Below, piece by piece: positions 45,667-54,371 of a stretch of DNA of 64,000 nucleotides (positions are counted from its first letter, which is position 1; every line of letters starts with the position of its first letter). This DNA is from Thiohalocapsa sp. (GTDB lineage Bacteria; Pseudomonadota; Gammaproteobacteria; Chromatiales; Chromatiaceae). Position numbers and translations under genes: made by a program. The stretch lies in contig JANQFX010000049.1 of assembly GCA_028277725.1 (NCBI GenBank), positions 1 to 64,000 on the forward strand, written 5' to 3'. The notes beneath the pieces were generated by a model, which had not been told where the DNA came from, searched no databases, and was given only the letters and a program-made list of their open reading frames with translations.

Positions 45667-46527
45667 ATGACTGACGCCACGACGCAAGACATCGCAAGCA
45701 TCGGCTCTTTGTCGACGGGCACGATCGATGCTTACATCGCGAGTGCCTACCAGATTCCGGTTCTGACTCAGGAGGAAGAGCGCAGCCTGGCCCTACGCCT
45801 GCGCGACCAGGGCGACATGCTGGCTGCACGCCGGCTCGTGCTCTCGCACCTGCGCTTCGTCATCCGCATCGCCCGCGGTTACCTCGGCTACGGCCTGCCG
45901 CTGCCCGATTTGATCCAGGAGGGCACCGTCGGCCTGATGAAGGCGGTGCGCCGCTTCGAGCCCGACGTCGGCGTGCGGCTGGTGTCCTTCGCCGTGCACT
46001 GGATTCGCGCGGAGATCCACGAGTACATCCTGCGTAACTGGCGCATCGTGAAGGTCGCCACCACCAAGGCCCAGCGCAAGCTCTTCTTCAACCTCCGGAG
46101 CGCCAAGAAGCGCCTCGGCTGGTTTACCAAGCAGGAGGTGGACGACGTCGCCGCCGACCTCGGCGTCAAGCCGGAGACCGTTCTGGAGATGGAGTCGCGC
46201 CTGGCGAGCCACGACATGGCCTTCGACGGTTACGATGACGACGATGACGAGGGCCCATCCGCACCCTCGACCTATCTGCCTGACACACGCATGGAACCGG
46301 CCGCGAAACTAGAGCGCGAAGACCACGACGCACACCAGAAGAAGCGCCTGTTCGCCGCGCTGGAAGGGCTCGACGAGCGCAGCAAGACCATTCTGCGCGA
46401 ACGCTGGCTCACCGAGAAGAAGCAAACCCTGCACGAATTGGCACAGCAGTTCGGCGTCTCCGCCGAGCGCATCCGGCAAATCGAGAAGAACGCCATGAAC
46501 AAGCTGCGTGTTCAACTCGAGATGTAG
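45667..46527 (+). CDS. rpoH: Heat-shock sigma factor RpoH (sigma-32)
   Basis: A 286-residue alternative sigma factor for heat-shock genes. Region 2: [20 protein letters not shown] through [20 protein letters not shown], then [20 protein letters not shown]. The diagnostic RpoH box [16 protein letters not shown] follows; region 4 is [20 protein letters not shown]. An acidic insert [12 protein letters not shown] separates regions 3 and 4. Start: CAGGAATAGAACCCATG. In most gammaproteobacteria rpoH follows ftsYEX; here trpE is upstream. An intrinsic terminator follows. Confidence 0.96.
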   Translation: MTDATTQDIASIGSLSTGTIDAYIASAYQIPVLTQEEERSLALRLRDQGDMLAARRLVLSHLRFVIRIARGYLGYGLPLPDLIQEGTVGLMKAVRRFEPDVGVRLVSFAVHWIRAEIHEYILRNWRIVKVATTKAQRKLFFNLRSAKKRLGWFTKQEVDDVAADLGVKPETVLEMESRLASHDMAFDGYDDDDDEGPSAPSTYLPDTRMEPAAKLEREDHDAHQKKRLFAALEGLDERSKTILRERWLTEKKQTLHELAQQFGVSAERIRQIEKNAMNKLRVQLEM

Positions 46528-46567
46528 TCCAGCCTGGCCGGCGGCCTTCCCCTGTGCCGCCCCGCCC

Positions 46568-46595
46568 CTGAAAGCCCGCCATCGTGCGGGCTTTT
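46568..46595 (+). terminator. Intrinsic terminator of rpoH
   Basis: AAAGCCCGC (46569-46577) pairs with GCGGGCTTT (46584-46592), with the U-run TTTTTT ending at 46595. It begins 42 bp after the rpoH stop. The most convincing rho-independent terminator in the window. Confidence 0.9.
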
Positions 46596-46877
46596 TTACG
46601 CCTGCGCCCCGGATCGACTGTGCCAACACGCGGGGGCCGGGCAGCGCGCTCGCGGACGCCGCCCGGATTGTCCACTGAGAGGCGGCAACCGACCTGTCCC
46701 GTTCGCCAGCCGATCACGAGACTGTGCCATCATCACCACCGAGGCTCCGTTCCTCGACCACGCGTGCAACGCCAGCGTTCGGGTTTCCCGGCCGCCGCCG
46801 CGGCCCTGGATATCGGGCTCCGTGCTGGCGAACTCCGGCTTCATCGATTCAACACCACGGGACCCTTTGCGCAGACC

Positions 46878-48407
46878 ATGCAACAGACTGTTCGATTCGC
46901 CCTCCAGCGCGCCCTGCTGGCAATCGCACTCTTCCTGCCAGTCGCCGCCCACGCCATTCCGGCGGCACCGGTCATGACCCTGTACAAATTCAATGGCTCG
47001 CTGACGGTGCCGACCTACCGCATCGGCGCCAATGGACCCGGTGCCCAGGCCGGCAGCATGACCCAGGGTACTGCCGTGATCCCCTGTCTGGTCATCAAGA
47101 ACGGCCGCCCGCTCACCGACGGCAAGGGCACGCCCTACGTCGGCTTCGAGGTCGTGGTCGACTCGGCTCGGGCGTCGGACCAGTCCGCCACCCGCGCCTT
47201 CGAGCGCGCAGTGGCCGCGCAGAAGAACAAGCAGGTCCGTAACCACCACTGCGGGCCGGGCGTGAACCGCGTGGTCAGCGTGCGCGACCTCTACGCGCTC
47301 GAGAAGTCACCCTTCTTCGACCCACCGGGCCGCGGCGACCAAAAGGCCGCCGAGCGTGGGGGCAAGGGCACGCTGGACAGCATCGTGCGCAGCTTCCACA
47401 ACTCGTCGCAATGCGCCTCCGTCAACAAGCGCATGCCCGGGCGCCGCGCCCGGCTCGCGTCCGCCTGGGACAATTTCATCTCACGCAACACGGGCAAGTG
47501 GGACAAACAGACCCTGGCCCAGGCCAAACACCTCGACTACAGCATGCGCACCGCCATCTACGAGGGTCACCTCGACCGCGGCTGTTCCGCCTACGGCGCC
47601 TGCGAGCGCAACACCGTGGTGCTGTCGGTTCGCAATCGGGCCGTGGGCCAGTGCCTGAGCCGACAGGGCTGCCGCTTCCCGGGCGACTTCCAGGGCGTGG
47701 CCTCGGATGTGTCCCAGTACAACATCTGGGACGAGTACCTGACCATGATCTCCGGGCTCACGGCCTGCTACCTGCGCACGGACCTCGCCAACAAGGACTT
47801 CTACGACCGTATCCAGGCCATGTATGCCCAGAGCGTCGGCGACGCCGAGCGCCTGCTCTACGGCGGTGACTCCGCCCTGCGGGAGGTGTTTCCGGGCAAT
47901 TCCCAGTCGGACCTGACCGCGATGCGCCACTACTATCACCCGCCAGCCATGGGCAAGTGCTTCCCGCAGCAAGACCGCATCGAGTACATGTCCGGCGCCG
48001 TGGCCAGCAAAGGCGGGGACCATGCCCTGATCGCCAATACCCGCATCGAGGTCGGCCGCAGGGTCGGCAACGGCTACGCGTTCAGGGAGTTCCGCTTCGA
48101 CATGGAGGACTGGGGCGATGCCATTCGCGTCGAAGACAATTATCCGGGCTTCATCGTCGACGGCAGAAAGGTGCGGCTCGGCGGCGGCGGCGGCTGCACG
48201 GCCTATGGGGTCTCCCGCGGTTGCAGCTTCAGCAAGGTGGGCCGCTACCGCAAGACGCCGAGTTGGCTGACCGCCGGCAAGCCGGTCGCGCTGAACTGCC
48301 GCATCAAGGATCAGGGCGAGTCCTGTCGCGGCGGCGCTCGCATGACCCGCGTCAGCGTCGGCGGCGCCTGCGATGTCGACATGATGCCGGTGAGCGGCGT
48401 CCACTGA
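46878..48407 (+). CDS. Secreted cysteine-rich protein of unknown function
   Basis: 509 residues with a clear signal peptide (MQQTVRFALQRALLAIALFL, cleavage after AHA). The mature part is basic and rich in Gly/Arg/Cys, with about fourteen cysteines scattered singly and in pairs (GCSAYGACERN, GQCLSRQGCRFP, GGGGGCTAYGVSRGCSF), suggesting several disulfides in the periplasm or outside the cell. Notable aromatic blocks are VSQYNIWDEYLTMISGLTAC and AMRHYYHPPAMGKCFPQQDR. I recognise no family. The frame is open for about 98 codons upstream, but the signal peptide fixes the start. It stands alone between the rpoH terminator and a non-coding gap. Confidence 0.75.
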   Translation: MQQTVRFALQRALLAIALFLPVAAHAIPAAPVMTLYKFNGSLTVPTYRIGANGPGAQAGSMTQGTAVIPCLVIKNGRPLTDGKGTPYVGFEVVVDSARASDQSATRAFERAVAAQKNKQVRNHHCGPGVNRVVSVRDLYALEKSPFFDPPGRGDQKAAERGGKGTLDSIVRSFHNSSQCASVNKRMPGRRARLASAWDNFISRNTGKWDKQTLAQAKHLDYSMRTAIYEGHLDRGCSAYGACERNTVVLSVRNRAVGQCLSRQGCRFPGDFQGVASDVSQYNIWDEYLTMISGLTACYLRTDLANKDFYDRIQAMYAQSVGDAERLLYGGDSALREVFPGNSQSDLTAMRHYYHPPAMGKCFPQQDRIEYMSGAVASKGGDHALIANTRIEVGRRVGNGYAFREFRFDMEDWGDAIRVEDNYPGFIVDGRKVRLGGGGGCTAYGVSRGCSFSKVGRYRKTPSWLTAGKPVALNCRIKDQGESCRGGARMTRVSVGGACDVDMMPVSGVH

Positions 48408-48806
48408 GCCGATGTCGAAGCGGAGCCGACAAACGCCGGGCCGGCGAATGTCGGGCTCCGAAGGCAGTCGGACTTGGCGTGAGCGACTACCCTCCGGCCA
48501 CTCTCCCCTGCCGAGACAGGACCGACCCCGTGCCACAGGCTTCCGTCCGGAGCCCGAGACTCCGAAGGGCACGGGAGCAGACCCGGCAAGCGATTCCGCT
48601 GATGCAGGACGTCGCTGCGCACAAACGGTGCAACCGCGACCCATCTGCTTGCACGGACGTGCATGGAAGGCCGCGACCGCCACCGGACCGCGACCCTGCA
48701 GCCGACACAGTCCACGACGAGGCACACCGATAAAACCAAGCAGGTCAATAGGCTATTGGCCGTGTCGGTACGACCTCGCCATCTGGTGACCCAGTACGCA
48801 TTGCTT
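48408..48806. other. Non-coding region after the cysteine-rich protein gene
   Basis: About 400 bp with no supported gene on either strand. A sigma-54-like promoter begins at its right end (48807). Confidence 0.45.
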
Positions 48807-48822
48807 TGGCACGGCGTTCGCT
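48807..48822 (+). promoter_or_regulatory. Sigma-54-type (-24/-12) promoter
   Basis: TGGCACGGCGTTCGCT against the consensus TGGCACG-N4-TTGC(A/T): all positions agree except one (TCGC for TTGC), including the invariant GG at -24 and GC at -12 with exact spacing. It reads toward the small ORF starting 77 bp downstream. No activator gene is adjacent. By sequence it is the best RpoN site I noticed here. Confidence 0.55.
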
Positions 48823-48898
48823 AAGGTCAGGACAGGCCCAAGGCGATGCGATCGCGCCGAGGCCCTCTGACAAGTTCATTTTTGCGGAGGAAACGACC

Positions 48899-49126
48899 AT
48901 GCGCTGCCTCTACGACCCGACCCTCGACACAGACGGCTACGCAGACAGCGTGCTGCACTCCGGGGACGACCATGAGCCCTACGGCTACGCTTCCCCGACA
49001 CACGGCTTCGACACACAGGCCCGCCTGCAGCCGATTGCAAGCGACCCGATCGAGCCGCGCAACCCCAGTTTCGACCGCGTCATCGAGGCGCAGATTCTCG
49101 CGGACAGCAGCATGGTGGGGTGCTGA
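48899..49126 (+). CDS. Small acidic hypothetical protein (75 aa)
   Basis: 75 residues, MRCLYDPTLDTDGYADSVLH followed by SGDDHEPYGYASPTHGFDTQ and a more ordinary helical end (FDRVIEAQILADSSMVGC). Acidic, rich in Asp/Tyr/Gly; no signal peptide, membrane segment or known motif. Support for a gene comes from a strong ribosome site (GCGGAGGAAACGACC before ATG), the sigma-54-like promoter 77 bp upstream and tight coupling to a second small ORF. Terminal cysteines at positions 3 and 75 are notable. Function unknown. Confidence 0.55.
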   Translation: MRCLYDPTLDTDGYADSVLHSGDDHEPYGYASPTHGFDTQARLQPIASDPIEPRNPSFDRVIEAQILADSSMVGC

Positions 49127-49128
49127 AC

Positions 49129-49269
49129 ATGAAGCGCTACAATCGGACCCCCAGTCCCCGAGCCCGGGCCATTGCCCTGACCCGACGAGCCGATGCCGCA
49201 CGAGAGGTGCAGGCGCTGGCCCTGTTCTCGGTGCTCTGCGGAGTCGGTGCCTGGCTACTGAGCCTCTGA
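49129..49269 (+). CDS. Small membrane protein (46 aa)
   Basis: Begins ATG at 49129, two bases after the TGA of the preceding small ORF. 46 residues: a basic N-terminal half (MKRYNRTPSPRARAIALTRR) and one C-terminal membrane span (ALALFSVLCGVGAWLLSL), the layout of a single-pass small membrane protein with a positively charged cytoplasmic end. Translational coupling would supply its ribosomes. No family recognised; not certain to be expressed. Confidence 0.45.
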   Translation: MKRYNRTPSPRARAIALTRRADAAREVQALALFSVLCGVGAWLLSL

Positions 49270-49578
49270 TCCGAGCAGTGACCGCGGGCCTGGCGTCGGC
49301 GGTCTGTTCAACCTAGATGGAGCAGTTGATCGCTCAGTCCCGTGCGCAAATGTCTGTGCCGTCTGGAATTCATGCGTTCTTCGCAAATCACGCGCCGGAT
49401 GAAGGCCGCTACGGCCGCCAGGGCACGCCCCGCGTGCCGCTGAGCTGCGTTACAACTCGTTGGAATAGAATGGCTATTCCGCCTCGCTGTGCCTTGCTCA
49501 GCACCCCGCGGAACGCACCCTGACGACCGTCCAACGACTCCATCTAGGTTCAAAGGCACGCGACGGGAGGACAATCGA
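49270..49578. other. Intergenic region containing a nested-palindrome element
   Basis: About 310 bp between the 46-aa ORF and tag. It holds the 64-bp nested inverted repeat at 49439-49502. No gene-like frame is supported. Confidence 0.45.
49439..49502. repeat. 64-bp nested inverted repeat (REP/MITE-like)
   Basis: Outer arms GCTGAGC (49439-49445) and GCTCAGC (49496-49502) are perfect. The inner hairpin is GGAATAG (49462-49468) with CTATTCC (49474-49480) around AATGG. The intervening parts (TGCGTTACAACTCG against the complement of the right side) pair only partly. It looks like a degraded dispersed palindromic element upstream of tag. Confidence 0.5.
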
Positions 49579-50160
49579 TTGAGCACCGATTCCAAGGTTC
49601 GCTGCGGTTGGGTGGGACTGAGCAAACCCCATACGCTCGCCTACCACGATGAAGAGTGGGGGGTACCTGTCCACGACGATCGCCGTCAGTTCGAGTTTCT
49701 GCTGCTCGAAGGCGCTCAGGCCGGGCTGAGCTGGGACACCGTGCTGCGCAAACGCGCGGGATACAGAAGGGCCTTCGATCAGTTCGATGCCGAGCGCATC
49801 GCAAGTTACGACCAGACGAAGATCGACGCACTCTTACGGGACCCGGGAATCGTCCGTAACCGGCTGAAGGTCCAGAGTGCCGTGCGCAATGCCAGGGTCT
49901 TCCTGGAGATCCAAGCGACGTTCGGAACCTTCGACCGCTATATCTGGGACTTCGTCGACGGCCAGCCGATCATCAATTCCTGGAAAGACCTATCACATGT
50001 GCCGGCAACCAGTGCGGAGAGCGACCGCCTCTCCAAGGATCTGAAGAGACGCGGCATGAGCTTCGTCGGAAGCACCATCGTCTATGCCCACATGCAGGCA
50101 ACCGGCATGGTCATGGATCACACCACGGACTGTTTTCGTTATGCGGAACTGGCCCGATGA
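49579..50160 (+). CDS. tag: DNA-3-methyladenine glycosylase I
   Basis: A 193-residue base-excision repair enzyme removing 3-methyladenine. Conserved: RCGWVGLSKPHTLAYHDEEW GVPVHDD, LLLEGAQAGLSWDTVLRKR, the Zn-site residues near the N-terminus (Cys) and in the C-terminal YAHMQATGMVMDHTTDCF. The start is a TTG at 49579 preceded by GGGAGGA at good distance; the family N-terminus begins at once. Stand-alone gene. Confidence 0.93.
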   Translation: MSTDSKVRCGWVGLSKPHTLAYHDEEWGVPVHDDRRQFEFLLLEGAQAGLSWDTVLRKRAGYRRAFDQFDAERIASYDQTKIDALLRDPGIVRNRLKVQSAVRNARVFLEIQATFGTFDRYIWDFVDGQPIINSWKDLSHVPATSAESDRLSKDLKRRGMSFVGSTIVYAHMQATGMVMDHTTDCFRYAELAR

Positions 50161-50235
50161 CTGTGATCCGTCGGGCCGGTCCCCGTGATCACCACCCGGA
50201 GCGCCCAGGTCCTCCCGAGGCAGGCTCCGCCCGAT

Positions 50236-51720
50236 TCAGTCACGCCAGCCGCGCAGGATGTCCAGGCAGATCCTGTTCATGTCGCGCGCGCGCTCGAAGC
50301 CGTCCGCCTCCGTGTAGGCGCGCAGTTCGGGTGCGTTGCCGGATGGGCGCAGGTGCGCGATCTCACCGCTGCTGAAGGTCACGCGCACGCCGTCGGTGTG
50401 ATCCACCGACGCGACGTCGCCGAACGCGGCGCCGAACACAGCGGTGAGGGCACTTCGATTCGCCGCGTCGTCATCGGAGCGAAAGGCCGCGAGCCGCTCC
50501 TCACTGAGCTCCGTCGGGAAGTCCTTGATGCGATCGCTGTAGGTGACACGGGCCGGCAGCTCGGCGCCGAGGGCGGACACCGGTAGGCCACGGCGGCGGG
50601 CGGCGGCAAGGATGCTCACGGCCACGATGAGGGCATCGCGGGTGGGCAGCGCCGGAAGGCGGCGGCCGTCGCGGTCGATGTCACTGTCGGTGAGGAACCC
50701 CCCATTGGCCTCGTAGCCGACCACGGGTGCGATGCCCTCCGCGCTCAGCGACTGCATGCCGGCGATGACGTAGGGAGAACCGATGCGTGTGCGCAGGACC
50801 GCCTCGAACCAGCCGGAGCGCTCCACTGCCGTATTCGAACTCACCGGCGTCACGACACCGCGGGCGCCGAGTTCGCGGGCACAGAGGATGCCAGCGACGT
50901 CTCCGCGTAGCCAGGTGCCCTGCTCATCCGCCACCAGCGGCCGGTCGCCGTCGCCGTCGGCGGACACCAGCGCATCGAAGCGCCCGTCGGCCGCCCAGTC
51001 GCGAGCCAGCTCGACGTCTTCCGGGCGGATCGCCTCGGTGTCCACGGGGATGAACCGATCCGAGCGCCCGAGCGCCGTCACCTCTGCCCCGAGCCCGCTC
51101 AGGATGGTCACAAAGACATCGCGGGCAACGCTGGAGTGTTGATAGACACCGACCCGGAGCCCGGCCAGGCAGTCCGCCGGAAAGAACTCGAGATAGCGGG
51201 CCACGTACGCGGACAATGCCGCGTCATCCCGATCCGGCAGCAGCGGGGCGGTTCGGAATCGCCCGTCGGCATCGAACGCGGCATCGGGCATGTCCACAAG
51301 CTCAGCTCGGATGGCTTGTTCGTCGTCCTTCAGGATCTCGCCGGTGGGCAGGTTGAACTTGATCCCGTTGCGGTCTTCAGGGATGTGAGACCCCGTGATC
51401 ATCAGCGTCGGCATGCCATGTGCAATGCCGTAGGCCGCGAGGGCCGGCGTCGGGATCTCGCCGAGGTAGCACGGCTCGCACTCCATCGCCCGAACCGCCG
51501 TGGCGCAGGCCGCCAGGATGCGCGGGCTGCTCGGGCGATGATCGCCGGCGATACCCACTTGCGCGTGGCCGGACAGACCATGCCGGGCGCGCAGGTGCTG
51601 CAGGAACGCCAGGGTGTAGGCGTAGCAGACCCGATCGGTCATGTCGACGACGCGCCCGCGGGCACCGCTGGTGCCGAACTTGACACCGCTGTCGGTCATC
51701 AGGTCATCGATAGTCAGCAT
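50236..51720 (-). CDS. Phosphohexomutase (phosphomannomutase/phosphoglucomutase family)
   Basis: A 494-residue alpha-D-phosphohexomutase. The phosphoserine loop is LMITGSHIPEDRNGIKF (the usual TASHNP appears as TGSHIP), the metal loop SADGDGDRPLVADE, the sugar loop GYEANGGFLTD (usual GEESGH region) and the phosphate loop HLRPSGNAPELR. Deviations in the Ser and sugar loops place it outside the well-studied AlgC group, so the sugar preference is uncertain. The start MLTIDDLMTDSGVKFGTSGA fits the family; the longer upstream frame is ignored. Confidence 0.85.
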   Translation of the reverse strand: MLTIDDLMTDSGVKFGTSGARGRVVDMTDRVCYAYTLAFLQHLRARHGLSGHAQVGIAGDHRPSSPRILAACATAVRAMECEPCYLGEIPTPALAAYGIAHGMPTLMITGSHIPEDRNGIKFNLPTGEILKDDEQAIRAELVDMPDAAFDADGRFRTAPLLPDRDDAALSAYVARYLEFFPADCLAGLRVGVYQHSSVARDVFVTILSGLGAEVTALGRSDRFIPVDTEAIRPEDVELARDWAADGRFDALVSADGDGDRPLVADEQGTWLRGDVAGILCARELGARGVVTPVSSNTAVERSGWFEAVLRTRIGSPYVIAGMQSLSAEGIAPVVGYEANGGFLTDSDIDRDGRRLPALPTRDALIVAVSILAAARRRGLPVSALGAELPARVTYSDRIKDFPTELSEERLAAFRSDDDAANRSALTAVFGAAFGDVASVDHTDGVRVTFSSGEIAHLRPSGNAPELRAYTEADGFERARDMNRICLDILRGWRD

Positions 51721-52168
51721 AGTGGGGTCGTCCAGATCAGCACGGCGGGCGCCGATTGTAGCAAGGCGAAACCGCGAACCCCGCTCGAGTCCGCGCAGAT
51801 GCGGCGAGCACAGGCGATCCAGCCGGGGTCCCAGCCGCCAAGAGTATGTCGATGGCGGTCGAGTTTGAGTCAGGTCGTCATGGCGGGCCAGCGCGATCTT
51901 GGGATTGTTTTCTGCTTCGGCCTCTAGCGGCGGCACGTCACCGATGGGCGCGCCTCCCCCCACTCCGCAGCAGCTCATCCACGCGCGTATGCCCCTCCAG
52001 CACGGAGCGCCGCGGCGTTTTTTCCCTACACCAACCATGCTATGGTCCGCCTCGTTTCGCCCGTGGTGCATCCCCGTCGGTCGCCCGGGCGCAACGCGAT
52101 TCGAACCGGCCGCGGATACCCCACCGCGATGAGTCGCCCCAACCACCATAAATCGAGGAGTGATCCGA
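51721..52168. other. Divergent intergenic region
   Basis: About 450 bp between the phosphohexomutase gene (minus) and the Ala/Pro-rich exported protein (plus). No gene, repeat or clear promoter was seen; a good Shine-Dalgarno (GAGGAG) is at its right end. Confidence 0.4.
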
Positions 52169-52939
52169 ATGATCGACAGCAAACGTCAGCTGCTCTGTGC
52201 TTCGGCCGCCGTTCTCGGGCTTTGCCTGGGCCCCGTCCATGCCGAAACCGCCCCGGCAGCCGCACCAGCTGAAGCGGCACCGGCGCCTGCACCTGCTGCA
52301 GCCCCTGCACCTGCTGCGGCCCCCGCGGCTGCCCCCGAAGCGCCAGCAGACCCACGCGCAGCCATGGAGGCGCGATTCGAGGAGGCCATGGCCGAGCGCA
52401 ACAAGCGCTATGAAGAGCTGCGCAACCGTGCCGAGGAGGTGGGCCTGGAACTCCCCGAGACACCGCCGTGGGCCCGCGGTGATGTACCGCAACCCCCGGC
52501 AATGCCTGAGGGCATGACGCCGCCCGCCGGCATGGAGCGCCCCGAACCGATGACCAAGGAAGAGTTCGAGGCCAAGCGCCTGGAGCGCTGGGAAGCCATG
52601 CGGGCCCGGGCTGCCGAGATGGGGCGTGAGTTGCCGGAGACTCCGCCCTGGGTGGCCGCCGAGGAGCGCCACAAGAAGATGATGGAGAAGTACGAGGAGT
52701 ACCGTTCCACCATCGAGGCGATGACGGACGAGCAGAAGGAGGCCATTGCAGCCCTGTTCGGCAACCGCGCTCACCATGGCCAGATGCGCCCGCGTCATCA
52801 CGGCATGATGCCCTACGGTATGGGGCCGGACATGCCCGCACCCATGCCGATGCCGGGCACCGGCGCAGAGCCCGAGGGCGCCGCCCCGGCCGCGCCTGCG
52901 GCACCGGCCCCCGCTCAGCAGCCCGAGCCGGCCGGCTGA
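52169..52939 (+). CDS. Exported Ala/Pro-rich protein with duplicated ELPETPPW block
   Basis: 256 residues: signal peptide (cleavage after VHA, residue ~25), an Ala/Pro linker (about 27-63), then two similar ~25-residue helical blocks, RYEELRNRAEEVGLELPETP PW (about 81-102) and RWEAMRARAAEMGRELPETP PW (about 141-162). A charged helix follows (MMEKYEEYRSTIEAMTDEQK) and a His/Met-rich tail (HHGQMRPRHHGMMPYGMGPD) before a second Ala/Pro run. The His/Met clusters might bind metal (inference). No family recognised. GAGGAG precedes the start. A strong hairpin follows. Confidence 0.7.
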   Translation: MIDSKRQLLCASAAVLGLCLGPVHAETAPAAAPAEAAPAPAPAAAPAPAAAPAAAPEAPADPRAAMEARFEEAMAERNKRYEELRNRAEEVGLELPETPPWARGDVPQPPAMPEGMTPPAGMERPEPMTKEEFEAKRLERWEAMRARAAEMGRELPETPPWVAAEERHKKMMEKYEEYRSTIEAMTDEQKEAIAALFGNRAHHGQMRPRHHGMMPYGMGPDMPAPMPMPGTGAEPEGAAPAAPAAPAPAQQPEPAG

Positions 52940-52945
52940 TGCGGC

Positions 52946-52987
52946 ATGCGGTCGGCCCGGCCGGAGTCGGTGCCGGGCCGGCCGCAT
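52946..52987 (+). terminator. Long GC hairpin after the ELPETPPW gene
   Basis: ATGCGGTCGGCCCGGC (52946-52961) pairs, with one mismatch, with GCCGGGCCGGCCGCAT (52972-52987). It separates two same-strand genes and has no U-run; likely a terminator or mRNA stabiliser. Confidence 0.5.
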
Positions 52988-53022
52988 CCGCCGATCTACC
53001 CAACCGTCAACGGTAGGCAGAC

Positions 53023-53601
53023 ATGAACCTGATTCGCAATCTGCTCGCGGTCATCGGCCTGATCACACTCGTGGTCGTCGGCGTCGGTGCCGCGATGCTC
53101 GGCCCCAAACTCGCGGGCTTCGACCCCGGATTTCCCAAGGCCTATGCGCAGTTCGCCGGGCGCCTGTTGGAGACCGGGGACCCCGGCGTGGCAATGATGT
53201 GGGAGATCCCAGTCGAGGAAGGACTCAGCACCGACGACGTGGTCGAGTCGCTGAAGAGCCTGGCGACGTCCGACAACCTGCTCTTCGTCGGAGAATCGCC
53301 CTTTTATAAGCAGGTCCAGGCCATCACCGGCGAACCCTATCGGTACGTCAACTTCCTCTCCTTCTGCGACGCGCAGGTGGGCCGGATGATGCTCGAGTAC
53401 CGCGACCATTACAGCGGTTTCATGCCCTGCCGAATTGCGTTGGTCGAGGACTCCGAGGGCAACCTGCGCCTCTACTCCATGAATCTCGACCTAATGATCC
53501 ACGGCGGCCAGCCCCTGCCCCCGGAGCTCAAGTCGGAGGCGATGCGGGTACGCAACAGCATCCGCGCCATCATGCAAGGCGCCGCGGCCGGGGAATTCTG
53601 A
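53023..53601 (+). CDS. DUF302 family protein with N-terminal membrane anchor
   Basis: 192 residues. An N-terminal hydrophobic helix (LAVIGLITLVVVGVGAAMLG, residues 8-27) anchors a periplasmic DUF302-like domain (about 75-165: LKSLATSDNLLFVGESPFYK, FLSFCDAQVGRMMLEYRDHY, FMPCRIALVEDSEG). DUF302 folds into a small alpha/beta domain of unknown function, common in sulfur bacteria. The two cysteines (SFCDAQ, MPCRIA) are typical of the subgroup. Start: GGTAGGCAGAC before ATG. Confidence 0.8.
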   Translation: MNLIRNLLAVIGLITLVVVGVGAAMLGPKLAGFDPGFPKAYAQFAGRLLETGDPGVAMMWEIPVEEGLSTDDVVESLKSLATSDNLLFVGESPFYKQVQAITGEPYRYVNFLSFCDAQVGRMMLEYRDHYSGFMPCRIALVEDSEGNLRLYSMNLDLMIHGGQPLPPELKSEAMRVRNSIRAIMQGAAAGEF

Positions 53602-53650
53602 GCACCGCAACCGCTGGCTGGGCGGTCGTGCGGGCACCGCTCGCCGGGCC

Positions 53651-54292
53651 TCAGCCGAACTTGCTGCCTCGCACCGCCGAGGTCGGCTCGCGGTCCAGCA
53701 GCCCCAGCCAATACGCGAGCCTTGCCTGCACCTGCTCCACACCCAGGCCGCTTTCTGCCGAGAAAGGCATGACCTCGTACTCGACGCGCAGGGCCTGCAG
53801 CTGTTTCCGGGTCTCGGCTACCTGGCGCTGAATCGCGCCACGCTTGAGCTTGTCGGCCTTGGTCAGCAAGAGCAGCATGGGCAATTCCGCCTCCACGCCC
53901 CAGTCGACCATTTGCCGGTCGATGTCGGTGAGCGGATGGCGGATGTCCATCACCACCACGAGCGCCTGCAGGCACTGGCGACGGCGTAGGTAGTCCCCCA
54001 TCAGCGTCTGCCAACCGGTCTTGAGGGCGAGCGAGACCTTGGCGAAGCCGTAGCCCGGCAGGTCCACCAGCCGGCGTTCGTCATCGAGCCCGAAGAACAC
54101 CAGCTGCTGCGTACGCCCCGGCGTGCGACTGGTCCGGGCCAATGCGCGCTGGTGGCAGAGCTTATTGATTGCGCTCGACTTGCCGGCGTTTGAGCGCCCG
54201 GCGAAGGCGACCTCAAAGCCCTCGTCCAGCGGCGTACCGGCGACCGAGACGGCGGCGGTCAGAAAGCGAGCCCGCTGGAAATCCGGATGCAT
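53651..54292 (-). CDS. engB: Ribosome biogenesis GTPase EngB (YihA/YsxC)
   Basis: A 213-residue essential GTPase for assembly of the large ribosomal subunit and cell division. G motifs: G1 AGRSNAGKSSAIN, G2 TSRTPGRTQQLVFF, G3 VDLPGYGFAKV, G4 LLTKADKLKRG, G5 MPFSAESGLG. The start MHPDFQRARFLTAAVS is conserved; upstream codons are dropped. Downstream of moaC on the same strand, 79 bp apart. Confidence 0.95.
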   Translation of the reverse strand: MHPDFQRARFLTAAVSVAGTPLDEGFEVAFAGRSNAGKSSAINKLCHQRALARTSRTPGRTQQLVFFGLDDERRLVDLPGYGFAKVSLALKTGWQTLMGDYLRRRQCLQALVVVMDIRHPLTDIDRQMVDWGVEAELPMLLLLTKADKLKRGAIQRQVAETRKQLQALRVEYEVMPFSAESGLGVEQVQARLAYWLGLLDREPTSAVRGSKFG

Positions 54293-54371
54293 GAAGCTGT
54301 CCCTCAACGACCGATCAGATTCATCGACACCGACGCGGAGCGCCTTGCTCCACGAGATGAAACACGTCGCT

